Shown here in pieces: positions 32,824 to 44,316 of a stretch of DNA of 64,000 nucleotides (positions are counted from its first letter, which is position 1; every line of letters starts with the position of its first letter). Under the pieces are notes generated by a model. That model was not told where the DNA came from, searched no databases, and worked only from the letters and a program-made list of their open reading frames with translations. The stretch is from Cylicocyclus nassatus. Its lineage: Eukaryota; Nematoda; Chromadorea; Rhabditida; Strongylidae. The stretch lies in NCBI GenBank assembly GCA_958299035.1, contig CATQJL010000316.1, positions 18,267,676 to 18,331,675 of the forward strand, given 5' to 3'. The position numbers were made by a program, and so were the translations under genes.

Positions 32824-33428
32824 GTAAGGGTGCCTTCTTACCGCGCCGGCAGCCCCCGCTAGGCCTGTAGCAGCCGCCAGCAGCCGTAGCCACCGCTAAC
32901 CGCTTTTGTCATAGAGACGCTAGGCCATCAAATTCTTACTATTTTGCGCCCGCCCACGCTTTCCATCTTCCACGCTTCTTTCTTCCTATTGTCGCTAATG
33001 TGCAATTCCACACTCACACATTACCGAAGTATTCAAGATAAGCACTGGCTGGGCAAGGATGTGATTGAAGCAGAAGCATACTTGAAAAATAAACTAATAG
33101 CATACCTGCAAAAACTGGACGCATCCAAAGTCAAAAGAGATTACACCGCGAAGGAAATTTAGCGAAATATGGTTCAACTGCGGAAGGGAAACTGAGCGTT
33201 AATAGGATCCATCTACCGCAACAAGATTTTAACAACAATGGACAACAAGTATGACATATGAGATCGAATTGCGACAACAGGAAGGAAAAAGCGTGGAAGA
33301 TGGAAAGCGTGGGCGTTTGCAATTAAAATAGTAAGAATTTGATGATTTTGGGCTTCTTCGACAAAAGCGACCAGCGGCTGCTACGTGCTGCCAGCGGCGG
33401 CTGTCGGCGCGGTATGAAGGCACCCTAA
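32824..33428. mobile_element. foldback element carrying an internal ORF
   Basis: The ends TAAGGGTGCCTTCTTACCGC and, in reverse, TTAGGGTGCCTTCATACCGC lead into GC-rich arms (CCGCCGGCAGC-like) and a second pair of arms (CCCACGCTTTCCATCTTCCACGCTT). The centre (33000-33160) is unpaired and open on the plus strand. Confidence 0.65.
32944..33162 (+). CDS. ORF inside the foldback element, unknown product
   Basis: A 72-codon frame whose second half, outside the inverted arms, reads HWLGKDVIEAEAYLKNKLIA and continues with charged residues to a KRDYTAKEI end. It is helical in character. It could be a captured host exon or the remnant of an element protein. Start codon uncertain; no family recognised. 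Confidence 0.25.
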   Translation: MRPPTLSIFHASFFLLSLMCNSTLTHYRSIQDKHWLGKDVIEAEAYLKNKLIAYLQKLDASKVKRDYTAKEI

Positions 33429-33918
33429 GCTTTCAGCTACAAAATACCCATTTATAAGCTTTATGGTTGAAATTGCTGGAATTCGAATGCAAGCACGTGT
33501 TGATCTCATGTTAGAGTTTTGAACACATTTGCGGGAAATGAAAACAGAAAATCGGCTACAATGTATCTCAAAATCAAGTTCGTCATCCATGTTGTATTAG
33601 ATTTCTATTTGGGAGACATGCAAAGAGGGTTTTACTCCAAATTTAGTGCCTGCTGCAATTCTACAGATTTGAAACTAATTTCAAATGAATAGTGCAGTAA
33701 CACGCAATCAAAATTTTCACATTTTTTCTCGCATGTTTCGATGAAATGAATTTTCAAATGCAGGCCGGTAGTAAACCCCCTCTCAGCACAACTCGGCTGG
33801 GGACGAGCCTAGTTGAACGTAGACCGCCTCAGTCCGGCATCCGGTGAGCTATTGATTTGGTTGCTGATCGTTTTCTAGACATGGAGATCTTATGTGTTCC
33901 CAAAAACTCAACATTTTG

Positions 33919-33992
33919 AGCAGGTTTGGTCGAGCGGCTGAATGAATAGGTTTCAAAGCGCAAGACCATGGTTCGAAGCTGTCCAGTGGCAG
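33919..33992 (+). repeat. tRNA-like sequence, SINE head or tRNA relic
   Basis: An A-box-like TGGTCGAGCGGCTG (33928) and a B-box-like GGTTCGAAGCT (33970) stand about 42 bases apart, as in tRNA genes. The acceptor and T stems do not pair well, so it is not a functional tRNA. Confidence 0.35.
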
Positions 33993-34799
33993 ATTTTTGC
34001 GCCACCACGAACATCGAAAAAAATCGATGGCGACCGCTTTCAAGGATATCGCCAAGCAAATAAAGGGATAAAACAAATTTACCATATTTGGACGTGAATA
34101 TCATGAAAAACGAAAATTTTGAAACATAGAGCAAATGAAAAAATCAAAGATCCTTGTTTCAAGCAGTTTCTGAAGGAAAAATGTAAGCAAGTTCTGGAAA
34201 AAAAGAAGAAATCCAAGAAATCCTGTTTTCTTGCTTTCCTCGCCGCAATCAGTTGTTTATTGATCCTCTCTCATTTAGGCCGCGGAAATCGTGCAGTTTT
34301 GGGAGTTTTGCACCGCAAGAATACGTCGACTGAATTTTCCCGTAAGTTACTCACGAGCAACTTACGGGAAATTTGTCTAATCCTCCTCTTATGCACACTA
34401 TCTCTCTCGGGTCACCCTAAAATTCAACCTCGGATAAGTGGCATTCTGGTGAACTCTGTAACACTTGAACAGTCTTCTGACTGTTCAACTGACTATCCTA
34501 AAGCACGGGAAGGTGGGCGGGATTAGGTTCACCCGAGGAAGTTCTTTTGTTTGACTAATCTCAAGTCACCTGAGAATGGAGTTTTACTACGGACCGCAGC
34601 CTTATAGTGATAGAGTGCAAAACCTCCTCTATATTGTGGATATAAATTTGCACCGCGGTGTGCCGATTTGCAGTGGCGTAATAAATTTCAAACCTCAAGG
34701 AAATAGCGTTTTGCGTTTTGAGGTAGGTATAACTTAATAATTTTATTTTTTTTCAGTTAAACATGAAGATCATTTCTGACCTCCAAGAATGCATTTTAT

Positions 34800-37015
34800 A
34801 TAGAATTAGCTGGCTTACCCGGCTCTACCCGGCCCTGTCAATGCTATGATTAAGGTCTTATTCCTATCCCTGTAAAACTTTTCATTGTGCCCACTTCTAC
34901 ATGCAATTCCCTATTCCCGCTGTGTTAGTAATTAGCATGCCCACCTACCTCCTTCAACAACCCCCAGCCCCGTAGCTCAAACTTTGCAAAAAAGCAATAA
35001 AACCGGTAAAAGTAAGGATAATTCTGGAAACTGATGGCGCTATTCGGCTATCCGGCCCCAAAATGTTTTTGTGATGGATCTTGCTCAAAGTCAATACATG
35101 GGGATTATTAAAGCCACTGATAACGAATATCGTAGTCATTTCGCGCGATAGCGCCATTTTCTGGGTTTACGTTGGGTACACATAGGAAGCTAAAATCATG
35201 GATTTCGCTGAAACTTTGAGGGGGGCTAATTGACATGCTGATTACAAATATCATACTCCTTCGGCATTTTGAGGTGATTTCACTGAGTTATGGTAGATAT
35301 ACTGCAGAGGGGCGAAATCTCAGTTTTGGCTGAAACTCTAGAGAGATTCGACCTTCTGACCACGTTTAAAACACTCTCGTTGCGTTTTGAGACCTTCTCG
35401 CAGAGCTACGGTAGGTACATGGCAGCGAGTAAAAATCACGAACCTGCCTGAAACCTTGGCAGAAAATTACCCAAAGTGCTGTTTCAAGAATATCGTGCTC
35501 AATCCCCACGATAAAGGCAATTTGTGGTTTAAAAGTTTCCCACTACCGTAATGCTTTCTCTTATGGGACCACTGCCGCGCGCGATACACCCTTCGGCGGC
35601 TTTTGCCTAAGCAAAAACAGGGGGAGAGAAATTTGCCGCGTGCTTACGCGTTGGGACAGGTTATCAGGATGGCACTGGAGACCGCCACGCAAAACGACCG
35701 TTTCCCCATCTCTTGATTATCTGGGATCTAAATTGGCCCGAAAGCGAGAAAATGTCTAATTCAAACCCTGCAACTCACCATAACTTCACTATTGCGTTAT
35801 GACAGCGAGCAAGCATCATATTCATAAGCAGTATGCTTGTGAACCGTTGCAGATAAGGTTTTGAGCAAATATGGAACTTCGACCCATCTACACCCACCCT
35901 AACCCAAGAAGATGCACTATCCTGCGATCAGCATGATATTCATGTTCAACGCGCTAAATGACCACCCTAGACGAAGATTAAAGCAAATCTATGTTTTCGA
36001 CTCCATGCCATATAACCACCAACTCTACGAGAAGGTCCCAATATGCAGAGAGAGAGAGAGAGAGATGATATTCGTAATTAGCATGTCGAATAAGCCATAT
36101 GGACCGAACTCCAGCCGAATTCATGATTTTGACTTCCTACCGTACACCTATCGTAACCACATGGGAACACGTTCTGCGGAGAAAGTATGATATCTGTAAT
36201 CAGCATGTAAGATAACCCTTATGCACGAAATTTGAGCAAGCTCTACCACAGAAAAAATTTTGGGGCCCGGATAGCCGAATAGCGCCAAACTAATATCGAA
36301 CTCGTAATCAGCATGCTCGATTACCCCACTGTGCAAACTCCCAGCCTCGTAGGTCACTTTACAAAAAAAATCGATAAAAGTAATCGATAATCCTGAAACT
36401 TAATATTGTATTCGGAATCCCCATGCTCGTTTACCCCCCTGTACAAACTTCCAGCCCCGGGTCACTTTACAAAAAAATCGATAAAATCGATAAAAGTAAT
36501 GGACGATTTCAAAAACTAATATTGTATTCGTAATCAGCATGCCCGATCACCCGTGCCAACTCCCAGCCCTATAGCTCAAACTTTGCAAAAAATCAATAAA
36601 ATCGATAAAAGTAATAAACGATTTCAAAAAGTGATATTGTATTCGTAATCACCATGCTCGATTACCCCCCTGTGCCAACTCCCAGCCCCGTATGTAAATC
36701 TGCAAAAAATCGATAAAAGTAAGGGACGATTTCAAAAACTAATATTGTATTCGTAATCAGCATGCTTGATTACTCCCCTGTGCAAACTTCCAGCCCCGCA
36801 TGTCAAAGTTTACAAAAAATCGATAAAAATCGATAAAATCGATATCGATCGATGACGAAAAGTGGCCTATGACACCCGCCGGGGCCCGAAGGGTATGTGT
36901 GCCAAGTTTGGTCCGGATAGGTTCAGAAATGGAATTTTCTATTCGGAACATACGTACAGACATACAGACAGACAGACATACAGACAGACAGACATACAGC
37001 TTTATATATAAGATG
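34800..37015 (+). repeat. dispersed repeat R2, long copy with expanded array
   Basis: It starts TTAGCTGGCTTACCCGGCTC, has diverged GTAATTAGCATG-type units from 34925, and ends with the R2 3' module (ATCGATATCGATCGATGACG, CACCCGCCGGGGCCCGAA, GTGTGCCAAGTTTGGTCC, ACAGACAGACATACAG, TTTATATATAAGATG). An (GA)n tract lies at 36047-36064. No gene. Confidence 0.65.
36194..36850 (+). repeat. tandem array of six 106-118 bp units
   Basis: Units begin with GTAATCAGCATG-like words at about 36196, 36304, 36412, 36530, 36646 and 36752. Each contains CCCAGCCCCGTA, ACAAAAAATCGATAAAA and ACTAATATTGTATTCG. The copy at 10.3 kb has two such units and the copy at 22.8 kb has one. Confidence 0.75.
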
Positions 37016-37220
37016 ATTGGAGCATTCTGTGGCATGAAGTCGAGATAAAAATCACCCGTGATTGTTGAGTTGCATGCAAACTTAGACTACAAGACTTTTG
37101 GGACACCCTGTACTCTACAAATGTCAAAAAATGAGTGTGTTACAATCGAAAGTCGAAAAAATGCGAAACATTTGTAAAAATCAAGTGACAGATAAATATT
37201 TGAGTTTTTATGAACCTTCA

Positions 37221-38070
37221 GTGGCCGTATTCATCAAAGAACCCTGAGGGTTAAACTAAACCTGGAGAGTTAAAACGTCAGTTACGCGTGCGCTGTGCAA
37301 ACTCACATCACAGAATGCCTAAGTACGTGCTAAAATCACTTTATACTTCTATTCTTTCACTGTTATAGTAGTATGATCAACGAATAAGCTTCTAACACTA
37401 GTTTCTATAATACATCTCTAGCGTATTTGTGCAGCATCCAATCTTACAACGTGAGTTTATTTTCATGTGTGCACAATTGCGCCGTGTAAGTTTTACTTTT
37501 GCGCAATTCGTTTTATACCGGGCTTGTGCTACTCTTTTAGGGGTCAGTGCGTGTTATCAAAAAGGGGTTTTTCAGTTTTGGCACTTATCAGAGTGGAATG
37601 CGCAACCATTTTTCCTCGTCGCATTCATTTGTCACCAAAGCTAGAATTTTTTTCTCGCGAAGTCAGTTTTTCATGTATTTCGAATTTGAACTTAAAACGA
37701 AGTTGAAACTAATACTATAACAACAACTAATACTAAATGCTACAATACTCGTTGATCGTTTTTCATAAAACTATTAGATGCGAGTAAATGTTTGTATGAA
37801 GTGTTAGGGTAGAGTTAACCTTGCTCTATGCTAGGGTTAAATTAACCCTGATGAATCACGTAAGTTTTACCCTCCAGGGTTAGTTTAATCCTCAGGATTC
37901 GTTGATGAATACGGGCTAGTCGTCGCTTTCGGGATAAGATTTACCCTCAAGGTTAGATTTACCTTCAGGGTTAAGCCTACCCTTTGTTTCATGAATACGG
38001 GTTAGTCGCTTTTCAGGGTTAAAGTAACCCTCCAGGGATAGTTTACCTCAGGGTTCATGAATACGGCCAC
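37221..38070. mobile_element. foldback MITE with GTGGCCGTATTCAT ends
   Basis: The left GTGGCCGTATTCATCAAAGA.CCCTGAGGG pairs with CCTCAGGGTTCATGAATACGGCCAC at the right. The right half has repeated ATGAATACGGGYTAGTCG and GGGTTA(A)..AACCCT modules (37890-38060). No product. Confidence 0.7.
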
Positions 38071-38099
38071 AGGAACAGGAACTACCATAATCCAGCATG

Positions 38100-38900
38100 G
38101 ATTATGGTAGTTGCGGATGGAGATTGCCGCAAAGGGTCAACATTTCCATTTTGCTTCTTGCTCTACAGATCTAGATGTCACCAACCCCATACAACAATGT
38201 ATCTGTACTGCACAATAATGCGAGCAGTAGCTTTACCAGAATTTTGCTCGAGAAGTGTTTACACGTTTCTGTGCAAGCTATTGTTGAAGAGACAACTTTT
38301 TGCGCACTTTTGAACGGGCGTAATCCGAACCAGTAGCAGTAAGCAAGAAGAGGTGCTTTAGTAAATTGCACAGAAACGGTTTGAAGAGGTCTACTCCCAA
38401 AGAACAAGTCATGGTTTATCTCTCAATTCAGACACAAGTAAAGGATGATTGGTTAGTGATCACAGCGGATTCTAAAAAGCGAGGCAATTTTTCAAGTTGA
38501 GATGCCGGATCTGTGGACCATATCTAAAACCTTTGAAATGATTTCTTGAAGTTTATTGCAACCTCAAGGGACATTTAAGCAACGAAAACTTTTATATTGA
38601 GTATACGAAGCTGACTAGGCAGTCATGTTTTTTGAAGGGACGCCAAATATCGTGCGAGGATGATTTGCATTGTTCTGTGAGGTTGTCAAGCCACCGAATT
38701 TACACCTGAATAAATGCTATTAATGTGATGCGAAATGCAAAGTTTTTGGGCGAATAACCTAGCACAACCTTAAAAATTTATGACACGGTGAACCAAGGAA
38801 CTGATTTGGAAACAAATACAGAGAAGCAAGCAGCAAGAGTAAGTTTAAAATTGTAAGGAATGACATAAAAGAAGTCGAACACTAACGAGGATCAACAGCG
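38100..38900 (+). pseudogene. broken duplicate of the ADAL 3' end
   Basis: 38171-38440 parallels 17780-17965 (intron 8), and 38425-38560 parallels the last exon: ATGCCGGATCTGTGGACCAT against ATGCAGGATCTCTGGACCAT, and AAAGCGAG, ATCACAGCG blocks. Stops and small indels break the frame. The 3' flank continues in parallel with 18180-18440. Confidence 0.75.
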
Positions 38901-41040
38901 TCAGACTGAAAATCTGTAATATGGTGAGACGGTCCTGCAACTTGTCTCTGTCTCATACACGCAATCTAAATATAGGCGCCGTAAAACCTAATTGCCCGCG
39001 CCGTGCCTTGAACACCAGCGCAAGCGAGCGGTCGTCGCGAACGACTGTCGTCGTTCACTAAATTCCAAAAAATCTTTCTTCAACTTTCATGTTGTTATCG
39101 TCAATGCCAGGTATATCTCGACGAAAGCCCCCCTCAAAAGTTTAAAAAAATATGTGTGGAAAGGACGCGCGCTCATTGTCGCTCGAAAAAAGCCTGTAGC
39201 GCTCCGGGACCAAATGTTTCCAGCCGCGCCGCGCGTTGGTGTTCAAAGCGACGCGTGGGCAATTGGGTTTTACGGGGCCTGTACCTACGAAATATATTAT
39301 ATCAAACTAACTTGAACCTGACCTAAACGTAAACAAACCTAGCGGTAGCTACAAAAGTTCAAGTCTCGAACGGGAATGATCAAAAGTCGAAGTGGCCAAC
39401 ACAAACAAGCTGCTTATCATTCGACGTAGCTCAAAACGCTGATTCAAGTACTTTTACATAATCCGCTGAACGACTTGTAGGCAGAGTTATTAATAGTTTT
39501 ATTGCGAGAGAATCGTACATAAACATTGCGAAGTGAAGCACATTATTGCCGTCCTAGCTCACCTTCAAGTACGAGATATATGAAGTGATCTAGCTGCATG
39601 CTTTGGTCCAGCACTAAGCCAAAATTGTCTCTGACTGCCAAATTGGAACATTGCACGCATAATTCCTCAGCGAAATTATGGCTAAAGCGTCGTTCACAAA
39701 AGTGTTATGCAGTTAAAGAAGATAGTTTTGAAGGCAGCGTTTTATGCTGCATCTGACAATGTGCAGCTGATCTGAATCGGCCACTTCGACTTTTACCCAC
39801 TTCCTTGTCAGCTCCCATTTTTTGGTGAGCGTTCTTTTGCGTACAATTTGCAATATGAAGAGCTTTTCTGAACTAAAACATATCTACATCATCTTTGAAC
39901 TAAATGTGCGCTGTGAGAGAAAACAGTAAAAAGAGAAAACAGTGAAGACTCTTTTCCAATTCAGGATCAGAACAGACTACTTATTTCAGGAAGAAATTAC
40001 AAAGCAAAACTAGCGAAGCTCAAATACTCAGTTTAAGATAGTCACGCTAAATTCCATTGGCTGATTTACTTTCTTAATTTGCAGAATTGATTAAGGCTAG
40101 GACTAGCAAGAGGGTGGCAAATGGACATCCTTGAAACGACTTCGTTTTTGTCACTATCGATTTTTATGATTTCCCACTTGATCCCTCCAGCTGCGCAGAT
40201 TGTTCGATTGGAGCGCTCTTTCGTTCTTGAAGGACCGGCGTCGTTGCTATCCCGGATCCAACAAAAAGGATAGGCGGAGTTTTGAAACCAGAAGGTAACT
40301 ATAAACTAAGTTTCATGAAACTAATTTATGTAAATTTTTTGAAAAACATTATGTGAAATACAAATTGTCAATACCTAATGTAGGTATTAAGTGCGCAATT
40401 GCCCACCTGATTTGAAAGAAAGCTAAGCAGGTTTTATTTCAGATAGGATTTTCGCACTTTTTTATTTGTTCCTTAGTCCAACTGCGCGTACACACACCAA
40501 ATTTCGTGCCATACTGTCATCTATGCGCTGCAAACGAGCCATTTTATCATTTTGAGGTGGTGGGAATTCAAAAAAAAGCTTGCGACAGCCTTCAGTCATA
40601 CAGTTTTTCCACAATACTTTGTACTATGGTCCTCCTAGTCCATGTCCGTTTTACTCCACATTCTTAGTCATATTGTTAAGCCCTTCAATCAAACCATCTA
40701 ATTACAACTCATTGAAGGTGACGCGCGAGCATAATCTTGTTTTTGCGTGTCAATCGTGTAGTAACTTGTCGAGAGAGTAAATGTAAATGTATATTCACAA
40801 TGTCGCCTTTGCTTCCCATCCGAAACGATTTCTAGCTTGACATTTGCCCCCTCCTGCCGGCTCCGTGGTTTACGCTGTCGTAGCAAACAATTAGTTGCAA
40901 TTGGAAGTGGGCGATTTTGGCAGTGATAGTGCAGTTTCCAAAATGCTATGGAATTACATATGAGCCCATTGAGTACATTCAACTACGGTGAAGACAAACC
41001 TGGTCATGGCTATCTAGATAATGATAGACTATCTAAATCG
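38901..41040. repeat. flank shared with 20940-21640
   Basis: Matching words include CAGACTGA.AA, TAAACAA, AGCTACAAAAGTT and the AAACAGTAAA...GGATCAG...AGAAATT block near 39920-40020 (compare 21290-21380). A 107-codon frame at 38992-39315 is basic and unrecognised; it has no counterpart in the first unit. Bases 40390-40570 resemble the interior of the 46646-47791 element. Confidence 0.45.
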
Positions 41041-42390
41041 CGTCCGGGAGGCCTCGTGCGCATAAAAGTGCAGATGCATGGCTTGCCGAAATTTTATAAT
41101 TTCTAGTGAATTTGATGTCGTTTGTGAAGATTGTAGAAAATATCAAGCACGTTTCAAGGCTTTCTTCCCTGTTCAAAATATGCCGAATAAAATCGTAAAT
41201 TTTTTTTGCGTGGAAGAGATGAGCTTCAAGTATACCTTAATCGGCCTAGGTTGCTTTTTAGAGAGCAACAACTCTTCAAGGATCAGTTGAGTTTAAAATG
41301 AATATTTCGCACCCTTTATTGTGATCAAGTATTACAAAACATTTGGGACCGTTGAGTTTTCTGCTCGTTATTTCAACTGCGGAATCCAAACCAAATTTTC
41401 AACAGTATTCAGAGATATCGAAAAAAATTTCATTTTTAAGCAATTCTAAGTTGGATAATGCCCAATGGCTTCAAATTCTTCTACTGTATCCGAGTACCTA
41501 ACGTAGATTTTTAGGTTATTACAATCACTAGTAAGTTTCGCCTTTCAGCAAAAATTTATCCGTACTCAACCATCAAAGTGCTTACCGATGGGGCGGTGAT
41601 GTGAATACTCGAAATTCTGTTCGCGTTTCGCTCCTGCAATGCGACCTTAATCTAAGGTAGCACATTGTTGGGTGAAATTTTCTTCACGTTGCTCTGTAAC
41701 TGTCAAAAGCACAGCAGCTGCTGATTCTGAAAAATGTGTATTCACTAAGGCAAGGACATTTCTTAAACGAGTCAGCGGCAAGAATAATCTAAGACAACAA
41801 TCATAGAAGCTACTCTGCCGTAGACCTATAGAGCTTTACTATGTCATAAACATTGAGCAAGCAATCGTTATTTGTAACTTATAAGGAATGCTACCTAACT
41901 TAGCTTGGGCTTTTGGTAAAAGGCATATATATTCTGAATCAGCTTCAAACGCTGATTCCAAATATGCTATTCCTAGCTGCCACACACCATTCTGAAGCGA
42001 ATTATGGACTTTTTCCTACGCAAAATTGGCGTGCTACGAACATGAGAGGACTGTCTGTAGAAAAAAATTTGCAAGAAAAAGGTGCTGAGGTATCGAAATA
42101 GTACAAATCCAATCTTTTCTCACTAAAAAAAGCTTAACGCAGGTGTATTAGCAGTTGAATGATTATGACATGACGCCCTTGAGTCGATGAGCATGCCAAT
42201 TTTGCGCAGTAAAAAGCCCATAACTCACTTCGAAATGGTGCGTGGCAGCTAGAAAAATATTTGATATCAGCGTTTGAAGCTGATTCAGACTTTATACGTT
42301 CCTTGCCAAAAGGTCGTAAGTTAGATAGCCTCCCTTGTTAGTTGATGAAAACTAACAACTATAACTCTGTCTCCAAAAACCAAGCAAGCG
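41041..42390. repeat. upstream flank of gene B, shared with gene A
   Basis: Parallels 23440-24250. Between 41890 and 42330 a short block with CAGCTTCAAACGCTGATTC occurs twice in opposite orientation (about 41940 and 42270), a local inverted repeat. No gene recognised. Confidence 0.5.
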
Positions 42391-42558
42391 CTTGCTCTCG
42401 TGGAGCACTGATACCAGTAGTTTTTCCTTACGTTGATTCTGTGCGTTTCTGTTAGCGAAAGCCAGTCCTCGTAACGAACCCCACCCACTTTCAAATTCTA
42501 CCGAAGGGTATAAAAGCTCGTCGATGTTAGTTCCAGATCACCACAACCACACCAGGCA
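42391..42558 (+). promoter_or_regulatory. promoter of gene B (TATA box 42509-42515)
   Basis: TATAAAA at 42509 is followed 29 bases later by initiator-like TCACCA (42538). Upstream GCGTTTCTGTTAGC, AAAGCCAGTCCTCGTAACGA and CCCCACCCACTTTC are shared with genes A and C. Confidence 0.65.
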
Positions 42559-44316
42559 ATGGATTCGGCCTTTAGGTGTGCTACCTTCGCCTGCTTATTG
42601 TTATTTGCCTCTACGGCACATCTCGTGGAAGCTGATAAGCTTAGCGAACTGAGAGCTTTGGTATTCAATAAGGTCAGCATTTACATATGCCTCATGCAGC
42701 ACAATTTCTCCAGTTTTTGACACGTTTGAATGCCTTTGTTACTTATTTTCCATATCATATTGCCATGAAAAGGCTACTAAGTCATTTCGACATAAAATAT
42801 GACTCTTCATTTCTGTAGATTTCTTCAGAAGTTTAAACCTGTCAACATCCATAAGCCTCCAGTTCTCGAAGCTTTGCACCATTACTTTCCAGTTTGTGTT
42901 TGTTGTTCGATTTCCAGCGCGGTAGCATCGCTGAAGAGCAACTAGTAGCTTAGAGTTGTTCTTACATCAAAATAGTTCTGCTAGCTTTAAATTCAAAAAC
43001 TGGACCTAACTGATATCAGAATTGGGTCCGCTTATTAGCAGAATCTTTGTTTGTTCAATTCAGATTCTTGTTTTATTCTTTATCCTCTCTACCTACCACT
43101 TTTGAGACATTGTAAAAACCTACATGTAAACCCTACATCTGTTCCAGAAAACTTCCTTGTCACGAGTAAAGAGGAGTTGCTGTTCATCGGCTTTGATGTC
43201 ATGCTGTCCTCCGGTAAGCTTCTAAACTCGCTTTGGATAACATTTTGCTCTCAATGGATATTTTATAGACAGCACTTTCTTGTTTTGGAGCTTGTAACGC
43301 ACAATGTGTTCCAATGTGTAGAACACCGACGTGCATTACAGGTGAGGTGCTTGGGAAGGTGAACCTTCCATGCTTTTTTTTCCTCAGAAATAAGTTCTAT
43401 TCCATTACTACATTTCAGGATGCACTAATAGCTGCTGTCAAACGTGTGCTATTCCAGTTGTTGTAGTTCCTGTGGCAGGCACACAACCTACAATTCCTCC
43501 CTCACAACCACCTCCACCAACAACCCTCCCACCTCCTCCACCACCTCCACCAACAACCCTCCCACCTCCTCCACCACCTCCACCAACAACCCTCCCACCT
43601 CCTCCACCACCTCCACCAACAACCCTCCCACCTCCTCCACCACCTCCACCAACAACCCTCCCACCTCCTCCACCACCTCCACCAACCACTCTTCCACCAC
43701 CACCACCTCCTCCACCAATTACTCTTCCTCCTCCACCTCCTCCTCCACCAGTCGCCACATCTGCCCCAGCCACATGCGACATCTGTCAACAGACTTGCAG
43801 GACCTGCCCGACACAGATCTGTATCAGCCTCTGCATGCCAAAGTGTGTATCTGTGTGTTCAACTGGTGGGTTACCAGCTACTACTGGTGCTCCGCTACCA
43901 CCGCCGCCTCCTCCAATTACTCTTCCACCACCACCTCCTCCACCAGCTACTCTTCCACCACCACCTCCTCCACCAGCTACTCTTCCACCACCACCACCTC
44001 CTCCACCAGCTACTCTTCCACCACCACCTCCTCCTCCACCAACTACTCTTCCACCTCCACCGCCTCCTCCACCAACCACTCTTCCACCACCACCACCTCC
44101 TCCACCAACTACTCTTCCTCCTCCACCTCCTCCTCCGCCGGTCACTACTGCTCCACCTGCGACTTCAGTAAGGAACTAGTCAAATTGTTGATAGCAGTCT
44201 TTCCTAAACCATTATTTCAGTGTCAAGTCTGCTTGGTACCCTGCCAGCTACAATGCCAGGTTGTGCGCCCCGTTAGCGTTTGTATGCCAATGTGCCAGCA
44301 AATGTGTTGTATGTAA
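42559..44316 (+). CDS. gene B: secreted CX3C cysteine-rich / polyproline protein
   Basis: Exons 42559-42672, 43148-43213, 43269-43341, 43419-44167 and 44221-44316 give 365 residues. Same layout as gene A: signal peptide (MDSAFRC..LLLF, cleavage near VEA at 26), VKR dibasic site, N-terminal cysteine block (CFGACNAQCVPMC), a first polyproline block with five near-identical 33-bp PTTLPPPPPPP(P) units, a middle block of 8 cysteines (CISLCMPKCVSVC), a second polyproline block of mixed units, and a C-terminal block ending CMPMCQQMCCM. Intron 4 and exon 5 are almost identical to gene A while exon 1 and the introns 1-3 differ clearly. It lies in the eroded duplicate unit next to the ADAL relic yet stays fully open, so selection for the protein is likely. 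Role inferred as an extracellular cross-linked component. Confidence 0.85.
43500..44130 (+). repeat. coding minisatellites of gene B
   Basis: Block 1 (43516-43680) is five tandem 33-bp units, CCAACAACCCTCCCACCTCC plus TCCACCACCTCCA. Block 2 (43915-44125) has 30-36 bp units of PATL, PTTL and PITL types. The expanded unit differs from that of gene A in length, codons and position. Confidence 0.8.

Larger units (their letters stand above)
32547..37113. mobile_element. possible large Tc1/mariner-type composite element
   Basis: The left GAGGGTGTCCAAAAAGTCTT and the right (reverse) ACAGGGTGTCCCAAAAGTCT are both flanked by TA and followed by GTAGYCTA. A minus-strand frame at 32669-32893 (YEKWDKIYDECLRAS) resembles the tail of IS630/Tc1 transposases only loosely. 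The interior is filled with other repeats. Pairing of ends 4.6 kb apart is inference. Confidence 0.35.

Noticed and set aside
36800..37010. CRISPR-like or regulatory repeat array
   Set aside because: Eukaryotic context, units directly adjacent and diverged without unique spacers, and ends that match a dispersed repeat.
32547..37113. An autonomous Tc1/mariner transposon
   Set aside because: Only a loose 40-residue resemblance to a transposase tail and no D..D..D/E core; kept only as a possible composite.
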